Assembly: GCF_000622085.1 (NCBI RefSeq)
Contig: NZ_JHWL01000002.1
Coordinates: forward strand, 124,001 to 188,000
Length of the DNA: 64,000 bases
Direction: 5' to 3'
Source of the DNA: Butyrivibrio proteoclasticus P6B7
GTDB taxonomy: Bacteria > Bacillota > Clostridia > Lachnospirales > Lachnospiraceae
Below the pieces are notes generated by a model. That model searched no databases and had not been told where the DNA came from. It worked only from the letters and a program-made list of their open reading frames with translations. Both the position numbers and the translations under genes were made by a program. Below, in pieces: positions 1 through 8,592 of this stretch (positions are counted from its first letter, which is position 1; the number at the start of each line of letters is the position of its first letter).

Positions 1-848
1 GAGGAGATCATGTCATCGATGATGATAACGTCTCTTCCAGAAATATCTGAACCAAGGAATTCGTGAGCAACGATTGGGTTAGTTCCGTTAACGATGTGAG
101 CGTAGTCACGTCTCTTGTAGAACATACCGGTATCAGCGCCGATAACGTTGGCAAAGTACACAGCTCTGTCCAAAGCACCCTCATCAGGTGAGATAACAGT
201 AAGGTGGTCCTTGTCTACTACAAGATCATCAATATGAGATAAAAGAGCCTTCATAAACTGGTAGGAAGCAAGGAAGTTATCAAATCCTCCAAGAGGCTTG
301 GAATTAGAAATCCTTGGATCGTGGGCATCAAAGGTAATGAAATTGGAGATACCCATATCATAGAGCTCTTTAAACATCTGAGCTGCGTCAAGGGATTCCA
401 TGCCGTTTCTCTTGTGCTGTCTGCCGTCGTAAAGGAATGGCATGATTACGTTGATTCTCTTGGCCTTACCTGTGATAGCGCCGATAACACGCTTAAGATC
501 CTGATAATGATCATCAGGAGACTTGTGATTGACGTAGTTGTACATCTTGTAAGTGATGCTGTAGTTACAAACATCAGTAATAATGTAAACGTCGTTACCA
601 CGAACACTCTGACTGATGGAAGCCTTAGCTTCTCCGCTACCAAAGCGGTCTAAGGAGAATTTAATCTCGTAATTATCCTTAACATAACCGTGGAAAGCAG
701 GGTCATTGTCAGGCATGCTGTAAAGCTCGTGTCTAAACTGGGAAATGTAACGGTTAACGCTATCGCCAAGCTCCTTGGCAGACTCCATTACGATAAGATT
801 AAGTGGAGCGACAGGAATTGTTCCTTCCAGTGAATGAAAATCAGGCAT
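1..848 (-). CDS. prs: Ribose-phosphate pyrophosphokinase, partial (3' end outside window)
   Basis: Translating the reverse strand from ATG at 848 gives an open frame of about 282 codons that runs off the left edge. It begins MPDFHSLEGTIPVAPLN and contains PRPP-synthetase features: PFLYDGRQHKR, ITFDAHDPRI, a VISPDEGALDRA segment like the family's metal/ribose-phosphate loop, and DVIIIDDMIS, the PRPP-binding motif, close to the edge. The enzyme makes PRPP from ribose 5-phosphate and ATP for nucleotide, histidine and tryptophan synthesis. An AAAGGA ribosome-binding site precedes the start. It is longer at the N-terminus than the classical 315-residue PrsA and resembles the variant type common in Clostridia (inference). 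It is transcribed divergently from the DUF512 gene. Confidence 0.88.
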   Translation of the reverse strand, partial: MPDFHSLEGTIPVAPLNLIVMESAKELGDSVNRYISQFRHELYSMPDNDPAFHGYVKDNYEIKFSLDRFGSGEAKASISQSVRGNDVYIITDVCNYSITYKMYNYVNHKSPDDHYQDLKRVIGAITGKAKRINVIMPFLYDGRQHKRNGMESLDAAQMFKELYDMGISNFITFDAHDPRISNSKPLGGFDNFLASYQFMKALLSHIDDLVVDKDHLTVISPDEGALDRAVYFANVIGADTGMFYKRRDYAHIVNGTNPIVAHEFLGSDISGRDVIIIDDMIS

Positions 849-909
849 AATTTGTCCTTTCATTTAGAAAATAAATAAATCACCACCTATTGTTTTATCA
901 TCAGATATA

Positions 910-939
910 CTGACACGTCAAGCGATTTCATGTTATACT
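910..939 (+). promoter_or_regulatory. Promoter of DUF512-der operon, overlapping the divergent prs -35
   Basis: CTGACA (910-915), an 18-base spacer and TATACT (934-939) fit a sigma-A promoter. Transcription would begin about 945-947, almost on the ATG at 947, so the mRNA would be leaderless or nearly so. On the reverse strand TTGACG (921-916) could be the prs -35, paired with only a weak -10. The two -35 boxes would then touch or overlap in TGACACGTCA. Confidence 0.55.
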
Positions 940-946
940 AAAGATT

Positions 947-2296
947 ATGAAAAGTAGTAAAGGACACGTTATCTCTCGCGTAGACGAGGGAAGCATAGCA
1001 GAAGAACTTAATATTGAAGTAGGAGATAAACTCCTTAAGATCAACGATCAGGATATTGAAGATATATTTGATTTTCAGTATCTAGTCCAGGATGATCACC
1101 TGGATGTATTAATTGAAAAGGCGGATGGAGAGCAGTGGCTTCTGGACATCGACAAGGACTTTGATGAGGACCTTGGAATAGAATTTGAAAATGGCCTCAT
1201 GGATGATTACCGAAGATGTTCCAATAACTGTATATTTTGCTTTATAGACCAGATGCCTAAGGGTATGAGAGATACCCTATATTTTAAAGACGACGATTCA
1301 AGACTTTCTTTTTTGCAGGGAAATTACGTTACGCTGACTAATATGTCAGATGCAGATATCGACAGAATACTTAAGTATCATCTATCACCAATCAACGTTT
1401 CGTTTCAGACAACCAATCCTGAACTAAGGTGCAAAATGCTTGGAAATCGTTTCGCTGGCGATGCTCTTAAAAAGGTGGACAGACTCTGCGCCGATGGATC
1501 TGGTATCGAGCTTAACGGTCAGATTGTACTTTGTAAGAATGTCAACGATGGAGCTGAGCTTGAAAGGTCCATAAGGGATATGACCAAGTATATTCCTAAC
1601 CTTCAGAGTGTATCTGTGGTTCCCGTTGGCCTTTCCAAGTACAGAGACGGACTGTATCCTTTGGAGCCATTTAATAAAGAGGATGCTGAGAAGGTTATCG
1701 ACATGATCGAGAGCTGGCAGAAGAAGGTATACGATGAGCATGGAATCCACTTTATTCATGCAAGTGACGAGTGGTACTTCCTGGCTGGAAGACCTTTCCC
1801 AGAGGCGGAGCGCTATGATGGCTATATCCAGCTTGAGAATGGCGTAGGAATGATACGTCTTTTACTGGATGAGTTTGAAGAGGAATATCAGTATATCCTT
1901 GAGAATTATCCTGAGCACCTTAAGAATTATAAAAGAGAGATTTCTTTGGCCACTGGACGCCTTGTGTATCCTGTGATAAAAGAGCTTGCGGATAAAGCAA
2001 TGGAAGTTTGCCCTTTACTAAATGTAAGGGTTTATGAGATAATCAATGAGTTTTTTGGCGAAAGGATCACAGTTTCCGGACTTCTTACAGGTCAGGACAT
2101 AATCAAGCAGCTAAAGGACAAGGAGCTTGGAGAGAAACTTATCTTACCTGAGAACCTCTTAAGAAGCGGCGAGGATTATCTTCTTGATGACGTGAAGATA
2201 TCTGATATTGAAAGGGAACTAAATGTTAAGGTTGGCATATCCAAGTGCGATGGGCACGATCTGGCTGACCTTTTGATGGGAGTTAATAATGAGTAG
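947..2296 (+). CDS. PDZ/DUF512 radical-SAM-like Fe-S protein
   Basis: This 449-residue protein has an N-terminal PDZ-like domain (about residues 5-60, with a SIAEELNIEVGD core). A cysteine cluster C91-x3-C95-x2-C98 follows, in RRCSNNCIFCFIDQMPKG, then the long DUF512 C-terminal region. The CxxxCxxC spacing is that of radical SAM 4Fe-4S sites. The family is conserved beside der in Clostridia, but no reaction is established that I can name. The stop overlaps der by 8 bases, so coupled translation is likely. The ATG has no upstream Shine-Dalgarno and sits at the predicted transcription start, suggesting leaderless translation. Confidence 0.85.
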   Translation: MKSSKGHVISRVDEGSIAEELNIEVGDKLLKINDQDIEDIFDFQYLVQDDHLDVLIEKADGEQWLLDIDKDFDEDLGIEFENGLMDDYRRCSNNCIFCFIDQMPKGMRDTLYFKDDDSRLSFLQGNYVTLTNMSDADIDRILKYHLSPINVSFQTTNPELRCKMLGNRFAGDALKKVDRLCADGSGIELNGQIVLCKNVNDGAELERSIRDMTKYIPNLQSVSVVPVGLSKYRDGLYPLEPFNKEDAEKVIDMIESWQKKVYDEHGIHFIHASDEWYFLAGRPFPEAERYDGYIQLENGVGMIRLLLDEFEEEYQYILENYPEHLKNYKREISLATGRLVYPVIKELADKAMEVCPLLNVRVYEIINEFFGERITVSGLLTGQDIIKQLKDKELGEKLILPENLLRSGEDYLLDDVKISDIERELNVKVGISKCDGHDLADLLMGVNNE

Positions 2297-3620
2297 AAAA
2301 AACATTGTAGCAGTGGTAGGAAGACCAAATGTTGGTAAATCCACACTATTTAATGCACTGGCTGGTAGCAGAATTGCTATCGTTCAGGACAAGCCAGGCG
2401 TAACAAGAGACAGAATTTATCAGGATGTAGAGTGGCTTAATCACAGCTTCACTCTTATTGATACTGGTGGTATTGAGCCAGATACCAAGGATATCATTCT
2501 TTCACAGATGAGAGATCAGGCCCAGATTGCTATTGATACTGCTGACGTAATCATCTTCATGGTAGACGTTAAGCAGGGACTTACTGATTCTGATTCCAAA
2601 GTTGCGGATATGCTCCGCAGATCTGGTAAGCCAGTAGTTCTTTGTGTCAACAAGGTAGATAACTTTAATAGAGATTCCATGGATGTATACGAGTTCTACA
2701 ACCTTGGAATTGGCGAGCCTTTCCCAATTTCTGCAATTAACAAGCAGGGTATTGGTGACCTTCTTGAGGAGGTAGTAAGCCACTTCGTTAAGGATTCAAC
2801 CAATGAGGAAGAGGATGACAATGTTAAGATCGCAATTATTGGTAAGCCTAACGTAGGTAAGTCCTCTATCATCAACAAGCTCATCGGTGAGAACAGACTT
2901 ATCGTATCTGATATCGCTGGTACTACAAGAGATGCCATTGATACAGAGGTTAAATATAACGGTAAGAAGTACACATTTATTGATACAGCAGGACTTCGCA
3001 GAAAGAACAAGATCAAGGACGAGCTTGAGCACTACATGATCCTTAGAACTGTAGGAGCTGTAGAAAGAGCTGACATCGCAGTTCTTGTTATCAATGCAGA
3101 GGAAGGTGTCACAGAACAGGATGCCAAGATTGCTGGTATTGCCCATGAAAGCGGAAAGGCTGTTATTATCGCCGTTAATAAATGGGATCTTATTGAGAAG
3201 GACAACCACTCAGTTAAAGAGTTCACTAAGGATATCAGAAACACTCTGGCATTCATGAACTATGCAGAGATCATTTTTATTTCCGCTGAGACAGGTCAGA
3301 GGCTTGTTAAGCTCTATGATATGATCGATATGGTCAATGAGAGCCACTCTCTTAGAGTTTCAACAGGTGTACTTAACGAGATTATGACACAGGCAGTTGT
3401 AATGCAGCAGCCACCAAGTGATAAGGGTAAGATTCTTAAGCTCTTTTACATCACACAGGCATCTGTTAAGCCACCAACCTTTGTTATCTTTGTAAATGAT
3501 AAGAAGCTTATGCACTTTAGTTATACAAGATATATCGAGAACCAGATTCGTGAGGCCTTTGGATTTAAGGGCACACCGCTTAGATTCATTATCAGGGAGA
3601 GAAAAGAGGACAAAAAATGA
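2289..3620 (+). CDS. der: Ribosome biogenesis GTPase Der (EngA)
   Basis: A double-Era GTPase of 443 residues, normal for the family. G1 motifs are GRPNVGKST (residues 11-19) and GKPNVGKSS (about 195-203). DTGG and DTAG G3 motifs and two NKxD G4 motifs (NKVD, NKWD) are visible. A KH-like C-terminal domain ends in GTPLRFIIRERK. Der acts in 50S ribosomal subunit maturation and is essential in most bacteria. It starts inside the end of the DUF512 gene and overlaps plsY by 4 bases (ATGA), placing it in the middle of a tightly coupled operon. Confidence 0.97.
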   Translation: MSRKNIVAVVGRPNVGKSTLFNALAGSRIAIVQDKPGVTRDRIYQDVEWLNHSFTLIDTGGIEPDTKDIILSQMRDQAQIAIDTADVIIFMVDVKQGLTDSDSKVADMLRRSGKPVVLCVNKVDNFNRDSMDVYEFYNLGIGEPFPISAINKQGIGDLLEEVVSHFVKDSTNEEEDDNVKIAIIGKPNVGKSSIINKLIGENRLIVSDIAGTTRDAIDTEVKYNGKKYTFIDTAGLRRKNKIKDELEHYMILRTVGAVERADIAVLVINAEEGVTEQDAKIAGIAHESGKAVIIAVNKWDLIEKDNHSVKEFTKDIRNTLAFMNYAEIIFISAETGQRLVKLYDMIDMVNESHSLRVSTGVLNEIMTQAVVMQQPPSDKGKILKLFYITQASVKPPTFVIFVNDKKLMHFSYTRYIENQIREAFGFKGTPLRFIIRERKEDKK

Positions 3621-4309
3621 ACATGTTGGGAGTTAGGATAATTTGTATCCTGGTGGGCTATATTTTTGGTACATTCCAGACAGCAGTTCTTTACTGTAAG
3701 TTAAAGGGCGTTGATATAAGGAATGTGGGAAGCGGAAACGCAGGGACTACCAATACACTTCGTGTTCTTGGTGCGAAGGCAGGATTTACAGTTTTATTTG
3801 GCGATATGATCAAATGTATCCTGGCCATCGTTATCACAAGCCTTGTATTTAAGAATGTTCTTGGGGACGAGGTTTACACTAGTTACAATTATCTTCTTAG
3901 GATCTATACAGCAGCTGGCTGTGTTCTTGGCCATGACTTTCCTGTATTTCTTAAGTTCAAGGGTGGCAAGGGAATTGCAGTTACCAGCGGATACATTATC
4001 GCTATGCATTGGACCTTTGTGATTGTTGGAATGCTTGGATTCCTTATTCCATTTAACATTACACATTTCGTTTCTCTTGGAAGCCTTTGCCTTTATACAT
4101 GTTTCTTTATTCAGCTTATTGTTGAGGGCCAGACAGGCCTTTTTGGTATTGGAATTGACCTTATGCCACAGAGTATAAGGATTGAGATGTATATAGTTGC
4201 CTTTATCCTTACAGCTTTGGCATTTTACCAGCACAGATCCAATATTAAGAAGCTTATGTCAGGCAAAGAGCGTAAGACATATATATTTAAGAAGAACAAA
4301 ATTGATTAA
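3617..4309 (+). CDS. plsY: Acyl-phosphate glycerol-3-phosphate acyltransferase PlsY
   Basis: A 230-residue polytopic membrane protein with the three PlsY signatures: an N-terminal segment followed by SGNAGTTNTLRVLG, a central HDFPVFLKFKGGKGIAV, and a later region ending in YQHRSNIKKLMSGKE. PlsY transfers acyl groups from acyl phosphate to glycerol 3-phosphate to form lysophosphatidate at the membrane. Its substrate is the product of the next gene, gpsA, so these two consecutive phospholipid steps are co-transcribed. The start codon lies in the ATGA overlap with der. Confidence 0.96.
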   Translation: MNMLGVRIICILVGYIFGTFQTAVLYCKLKGVDIRNVGSGNAGTTNTLRVLGAKAGFTVLFGDMIKCILAIVITSLVFKNVLGDEVYTSYNYLLRIYTAAGCVLGHDFPVFLKFKGGKGIAVTSGYIIAMHWTFVIVGMLGFLIPFNITHFVSLGSLCLYTCFFIQLIVEGQTGLFGIGIDLMPQSIRIEMYIVAFILTALAFYQHRSNIKKLMSGKERKTYIFKKNKID

Positions 4310-4322
4310 TTGAGGGGAAAAC

Positions 4323-5339
4323 GTGGGTAAACAAATCGGAATTATCGGCGCAGGTAGCTGGGGAATCGCTCTTGCGTACGTACTTACAACAAATGGCCAT
4401 GATGTTACTATCTGGTCAAGAAGTCAGTCTACAGTTGATAAGCTAAAGAGCTATCACGGTAACGAGGATAAGCTTCCAGGCGTTAAGTTACCAGAATCAG
4501 TTGAATATACCTGTGATATGGAAAAGGCTGTATCTGGAAAAGATATGATCGTAGTGGTTGTTCCTTCAGCTCATATGAGGGAAACAGTCAAGCTATTTGC
4601 TCCATACATTGATCCAGATGGAGAGCAGATAATTGTTAACTGCTCTAAGGGTATTGAAGAGGATACACTTATGGTTATGTCAGACGTTATCCTTGATGTT
4701 ATACCTGGAAGTAATGTATGTGTTCTTTCCGGACCATCCCATGCAGAGGAGGTTGGAAAGGCTCTTCCTACCACAATTGTTGTAGGAGCTTTTGATAAAG
4801 ACGTAGCAAGAACTGTTCAGAATGTGTTTATGAACGGTGCTTTCAGAGTTTATACAAGTCCCGATATGCTTGGTATCGAGATTGGCGCAGCTCTTAAGAA
4901 TGTAATTGCGCTGGCTGCCGGAATGGCTGATGGCTATGGTCTTGGCGATAATGCAAAAGCTGCTCTTATTACCAGAGGAATCGCCGAGATGAGCAGACTT
5001 GGAATGGCCATGGGCGGTAAGCTTGAGACCTTTAGCGGTTTATCTGGAATCGGTGATCTCATCGTAACTTGCGCATCAATGCATTCCCGTAACCGCCGTG
5101 CCGGAATCCTTATTGGTCAGGGTAAGTCCTACCAGGAAGCCATGGATGAGGTTAAGATGGTAGTTGAGGGTGTGTACAGTGCTAAGGCTGCACTTCAACT
5201 AGCCAAGAAATATGAAGTAGATATGCCAATTGTTCAGGAAGTTAACGAGATTCTCTTTGAAGGCAAGAAGCCTGAGGATGCGTTAAAAGAACTAATGGAA
5301 CGAGATAAAAGAATAGAAAACAGCTCCCTTGAATGGTAA
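4323..5339 (+). CDS. gpsA: NAD(P)-dependent glycerol-3-phosphate dehydrogenase
   Basis: A 338-residue protein of normal length. The Rossmann nucleotide motif GIIGAGSWGIALA is at the N-terminus, and CSKGIEEDT, SGPSHAEEV and the catalytic-lysine region GAALKNVIALAAG follow. It reduces dihydroxyacetone phosphate to glycerol 3-phosphate for phospholipid synthesis, feeding PlsY upstream. The start is GTG, 13 bases after plsY, preceded by GAGGGG. The last codons and stop lie inside the following terminator hairpin. Confidence 0.96.
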   Translation: MGKQIGIIGAGSWGIALAYVLTTNGHDVTIWSRSQSTVDKLKSYHGNEDKLPGVKLPESVEYTCDMEKAVSGKDMIVVVVPSAHMRETVKLFAPYIDPDGEQIIVNCSKGIEEDTLMVMSDVILDVIPGSNVCVLSGPSHAEEVGKALPTTIVVGAFDKDVARTVQNVFMNGAFRVYTSPDMLGIEIGAALKNVIALAAGMADGYGLGDNAKAALITRGIAEMSRLGMAMGGKLETFSGLSGIGDLIVTCASMHSRNRRAGILIGQGKSYQEAMDEVKMVVEGVYSAKAALQLAKKYEVDMPIVQEVNEILFEGKKPEDALKELMERDKRIENSSLEW

Positions 5340-5354
5340 GGGAGCTGTTTTATT
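5317..5354. terminator. Bidirectional terminator between gpsA and folT, inside gpsA codons
   Basis: A 14-bp perfect stem, AAAACAGCTCCCTT (5317-5330) with AAGGGAGCTGTTTT (5338-5351), has a 7-base loop. T-runs follow in both directions. The left arm encodes the last amino acids of GpsA, and the stop codon (5337-5339) sits at the loop/right-arm border. It serves two convergent transcripts. Confidence 0.9.
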
Positions 5355-5359
5355 ACGTA

Positions 5360-5998
5360 TTATCCTTTTGTGATTTCCATTGTTTTTGTTGACTTGTCGT
5401 CTGCACTTTTCTTTGAGCTATTGTTTTCAAGCTGAGGCTTTACAACTTTATTGATTACAGGAAGGAGCAGCAGCATGATTGCTACGTCTGCTGGGAGCTT
5501 ACCGGCATTTGAGATGACTCTTGCAGGCATGATAGCATTAAAGGCCTTTCCTGTTGTGATGATGATAAGGAATGAGTTCATTCCAAGGTTGCAAATGATT
5601 TTAACAAACAATTCAGCACAAAGAACGTTTATAACGCTGATTTTCCTTTTGTATAAAAAGAAACCATAAATAAGTCCGCCAACCATAGCAACTATTGTGT
5701 AAGCAAAATTAAAAGCACCATCTGGGTGGACTATGAATTTAACAATATCCATGGCTCCTCCAAATATCATTGCTACCCATGGTCCAAATAGAAAAGCTAC
5801 AATCTGATTAGGAATATTGGCAAATCCTATACGAAGAAAATCGCCAATTCTGATAGTAGCAACAGAACTGAGAATAACTGCAAGAGCACCCATCATTCCG
5901 CAGAATGTAAGGACTCTAACGTTTCCAAGGTGTTCAATTGATTTGTAGGAAAGGCGCTCACGACTAAAAAGATTTGATTTTTGCTGATTTTTTTCCAT
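5360..5998 (-). CDS. folT: Folate ECF transporter substrate-binding protein FolT
   Basis: A 212-residue hydrophobic protein with about six membrane segments and ECF S-component features: a basic N-terminal stretch, then VRVLTFCGMMGALAVIL, RIGFANIPNQIVAFLFGP and a VKFIVHPDGAFN loop typical of FolT. The S-component binds folate and works with a shared energizing module (EcfT plus two ATPases) not present in this window. ATG at 5998 is chosen because GGAGG lies just upstream. An in-frame ATG further up (6082) would lie inside the THF riboswitch and is rejected. The riboswitch makes the folate assignment strong. Confidence 0.92.
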   Translation of the reverse strand: MEKNQQKSNLFSRERLSYKSIEHLGNVRVLTFCGMMGALAVILSSVATIRIGDFLRIGFANIPNQIVAFLFGPWVAMIFGGAMDIVKFIVHPDGAFNFAYTIVAMVGGLIYGFFLYKRKISVINVLCAELFVKIICNLGMNSFLIIITTGKAFNAIMPARVISNAGKLPADVAIMLLLLPVINKVVKPQLENNSSKKSADDKSTKTMEITKG

Positions 5999-6004
5999 AA
6001 AATT

Positions 6005-6041
6005 AACCTCCTTTGCAGTTTCCTTCACCACATCGGAGGTC
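6005..6041 (-). promoter_or_regulatory. Hairpin masking the folT ribosome-binding site
   Basis: On the transcript the folT Shine-Dalgarno GGAGGTT (plus 6005-6011) can pair over 7 bases with GACCTCC (plus 6035-6041), leaving a 23-base loop. This lies between the THF aptamer and the ATG. No T-run follows, so control at translation rather than at termination is inferred. Which aptamer strand would free the site is not obvious by eye. Confidence 0.6.
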
Positions 6042-6061
6042 ATAAACAGACATACCAAAGA

Positions 6062-6163
6062 TGTAGCAGCGGGATGCGACACCTAAACCGCGGACAATTC
6101 CTTCGTCCCGATGACAACTCCCTGTTCACCAGGCACTTAACGCTTAGACGTCTACTCTGCACA
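6062..6163 (-). promoter_or_regulatory. Tetrahydrofolate (THF / folT-type) riboswitch aptamer
   Basis: The reverse strand contains the hallmark conserved blocks of the THF riboswitch in order: GCAGAGUAGAC, GCGUUAAGUG, GAACAGGGAGUUGUC, GACGAAGG, CCGCGGUUUAG and GCAUCCCGCUGC. The ends pair as P1 (GCAG with CUGC, then UGU with ACA across a bulged U). Known THF riboswitches control folT and folate genes in Firmicutes, and here the next gene is folT. This is recognition from memory of the motif; an Rfam covariance search would settle it. Confidence 0.93.
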
Positions 6164-6180
6164 AACATTTATTTTTCTTG

Positions 6181-6209
6181 ATAATAGCCCATATAGTTTT
6201 AATTTGCAA
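6181..6209 (-). promoter_or_regulatory. folT promoter
   Basis: On the reverse strand TTGCAA (6209-6204), a 17-base spacer and TATTAT (6186-6181) form a sigma-A type promoter. It would start transcription about ten bases before the riboswitch aptamer. Confidence 0.65.
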
Positions 6210-6213
6210 GAGT

Positions 6214-7026
6214 TTATTTTTCCAGATAGTAGATGGTATCCATAACTCCGCCGTCAAACACAAAGCAGTTGATATAAACTGAATCCACAAGATATGAGTA
6301 GGCTTCATCCTCTGTATAGATCAGCTGAGCAACACCCTCTGGATATATTGTATAGTATGCATCCGGTGTTACTACACACATATAGGTGCCAATATTGGTT
6401 TTTGTAACAAGCTTTGGTGCGCCAGCAGGAAAGAAGTCTACTGAGTAGGTTGGATTACCTCCTGATACAGAACCATCGCTTCCAAGAACAAGGTCGTTAA
6501 GAGCTTCTCCTCCGCCATAGCCATCATTTGTAAAATCAGTAGCTTTGTAACTTCCTGCTAATGATGAGAAATCTCCATTAAGTAGCGGATCATCGCTTAC
6601 TCTTTTTGGGAACTCTGATTTAGTACCATCTTCTTCAATGATTAAGGTATCGCCATCTAATGTATATGGAGTCTCATAGGATTCAAAATTGATGCTGTCT
6701 TCATCCCAGGTAAACTCTACAAAGTCCTGGCAACTGAAGATTCCGGTATGATCATCACAGAAGGTATATGAAATCTCATAGGTTATTTCATCTTCATCGA
6801 ACTCCTCAGTACAGGTAACAGCATAGGTTCCGGATGGAGCCTGATCTTCTTTAGCGTTTTCAACCTGCTCAAATAAAGAAGAAGCTTCGCCTGCGGTGGT
6901 GTCTTTAGTTACATCGCCGGTGCTTTCGTTATTAGTATCTGTGACTTCGCCGGTGCTGTTGCATCCAGTAGACATAACCAGTACAGATGCAAGAATACAT
7001 GGTAAAAGAACTGTCTTTTTTTTCAT
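6214..7026 (-). CDS. Putative lipoprotein, function unknown
   Basis: A 270-residue secreted lipoprotein. The N-terminus is a lysine-rich type II signal peptide with lipobox LVMSTGC (Cys22), then a Thr/Ser/Asp-rich linker. The mature part is strongly acidic and beta-rich, with repeats of the pattern 'GTYAVTC..., GSYKATDF..., GTYMCVVTPDA', resembling the short lipocalin/META-like scoring repeats found in many Lachnospiraceae lipoproteins. I recognise no named family. ATG 7026 is preferred over 7041 because GAGGAG lies 8 bases before it. It is a single gene, divergent from the next. Confidence 0.75.
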   Translation of the reverse strand: MKKKTVLLPCILASVLVMSTGCNSTGEVTDTNNESTGDVTKDTTAGEASSLFEQVENAKEDQAPSGTYAVTCTEEFDEDEITYEISYTFCDDHTGIFSCQDFVEFTWDEDSINFESYETPYTLDGDTLIIEEDGTKSEFPKRVSDDPLLNGDFSSLAGSYKATDFTNDGYGGGEALNDLVLGSDGSVSGGNPTYSVDFFPAGAPKLVTKTNIGTYMCVVTPDAYYTIYPEGVAQLIYTEDEAYSYLVDSVYINCFVFDGGVMDTIYYLEK

Positions 7027-7126
7027 ATTTTTTCTCCTCATATAGTCTGAAAATTATACCGTCTATGCTATATTATCAGATTTTACACGTTTTGATAAAA
7101 AACAATTTTTTTTATATGAAGTAATC

Positions 7127-7135
7127 TGTTATAAT
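7127..7135 (+). promoter_or_regulatory. Extended -10 promoter for the 7175 gene
   Basis: TGTTATAAT (7127-7135) is a perfect TATAAT with the upstream TGn extension. There is no good -35 at 16-18 bases, as expected for an extended -10 promoter. It lies 40 bases before the chosen start codon. Confidence 0.5.
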
Positions 7136-7174
7136 TTGGATGTTTATTATATTTCTATTGGGAGAGAGTTGGGG

Positions 7175-8584
7175 ATGAAAAAAAGTACAAAGGGTAGTTT
7201 CTGGTTAATTCTATTTTCCGTATTTTTCATTGCTTTATCATCATTTATGCTCTACATCGATTACTACAAGGAATGGCCTTACATCAAGGGTGCGCTTTCT
7301 GGAGGATTCCAGAGTTATTCTGATGTCATTTTTGAAAATGATGGTGAAATTAATGAAGGCTATTACAGTCTCAACATTGATGGTTGTCTTGGCTGCTTTG
7401 GCACCATGTCAGAGGGCAAGGATGTCCAGGACTATTATTATGTAGTCTGGCTTGATGATAATTCCTTTGTGGCATTAGATGTATCAAAGGATAAAGAGGC
7501 TAAGGCTCTTGATGAGATTGAAGGCGACACATGGGATTATATTGATGGTGTAACAAACGCACTTTCTGCTAATCCTCTTGCTATCAGTGCTCAGGCTAAG
7601 AGTCTTGATAGTGAAAGCAAGGATGTCAGGGATTCATATATTGATTACCTTCAGCAGTGCGGAGTTACAGCTGATAACTACAACATAAGGATGACTGTTC
7701 TTAAATCTGAGACACTTACTCATTACAAAGTGCAGAAGATTGCTGAGTTTATAGCATGTGTACTGTTCTTATTTGCTGGAATAGTTCTTTTGATAGCAAC
7801 TGTAGCTAAAATGATAAGAAAATCTCTTGGCATAAGAGAACCAGTAGATATCGAAAGCAACGAGGATTACAGAGCTAATCAGGTATCATTTTTAAGAGCA
7901 AGAAACAGAATTACTTCAAGAAGACTTAAGTGGAACATGGCTAAGATGCGCTTGGAAATACTTGGTTCCTTTGTGGTTGGTGTTTTGATATTTGGTCTTC
8001 TTTGGTATGACATCAGTAATCCTGGCAAGAATGCAGTATTAACAGGCCTTATGAAGGAATGGAGCCAGCTGGTAGTTGTGCTTGCCATAGGTTCTGTATT
8101 TTTGTTCTTTGCAGGAATAACAAGACTTATTGGATTTATTAATAATCTTAAAGTATTCTCAGATGTTGATTTTGAGAGAATTGAGGATGAGCTTGATAGA
8201 CCTAGCACTAAGATATATCCTCAGAATCTGTATCTAACAGACAGCTTTATTGTTAAGCTTCATTCAGGCAGGTATCATGGAGCCACAACTGGTAATGATG
8301 TAGATACCTTTTTTGCCAAGTATAAGGATATTGAGTGGGTTTATGGAAGCATAATCGGTTTAGAGAATGCCAACTATCACGATAATATCGGAGCTACTGT
8401 ATATGGCAGGGATATTGGTAAGCAGGTTATTATCAGATTCTCTAAGCCAAATCAGAATACAGTTATCGTTAATGAGATTTTGGACAATATCATTAAGAAG
8501 AATCCTGATATCAAAGTAGGATATACAGAAGAGAATAAAGAGTATTTCAAGAATTTAGAAAATGATTCAGAGAAGGTTTCATAA
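7175..8584 (+). CDS. Membrane protein of unknown function, four TM segments
   Basis: A 469-residue protein I do not recognise. A first membrane segment (about residues 9-28) is followed by an extracytoplasmic domain of about 150 residues containing GCLGCFG and rich in acidic residues. Three more hydrophobic segments (near 185-207, 260-280 and 295-320) precede a soluble C-terminal domain of about 140 residues, with PQNLYLTDSFIVKLHSG and GRDIGKQVIIRF. ATG 7175, rather than the upstream in-frame ATG 7136, has GGGAG before it, and 7136 sits at the promoter -10. It stands alone between two promoters. Confidence 0.75.
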   Translation: MKKSTKGSFWLILFSVFFIALSSFMLYIDYYKEWPYIKGALSGGFQSYSDVIFENDGEINEGYYSLNIDGCLGCFGTMSEGKDVQDYYYVVWLDDNSFVALDVSKDKEAKALDEIEGDTWDYIDGVTNALSANPLAISAQAKSLDSESKDVRDSYIDYLQQCGVTADNYNIRMTVLKSETLTHYKVQKIAEFIACVLFLFAGIVLLIATVAKMIRKSLGIREPVDIESNEDYRANQVSFLRARNRITSRRLKWNMAKMRLEILGSFVVGVLIFGLLWYDISNPGKNAVLTGLMKEWSQLVVVLAIGSVFLFFAGITRLIGFINNLKVFSDVDFERIEDELDRPSTKIYPQNLYLTDSFIVKLHSGRYHGATTGNDVDTFFAKYKDIEWVYGSIIGLENANYHDNIGATVYGRDIGKQVIIRFSKPNQNTVIVNEILDNIIKKNPDIKVGYTEENKEYFKNLENDSEKVS

Positions 8585-8592
8585 GGGAGGAA

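Noticed and set aside
5999..6082. N-terminal extension of FolT to an ATG at 6082
   Set aside because: The codons fall in the 3' part of the THF aptamer and the masking hairpin, have no ribosome-binding site, and the extension is not hydrophobic or family-like. A strong GGAGG precedes ATG 5998.
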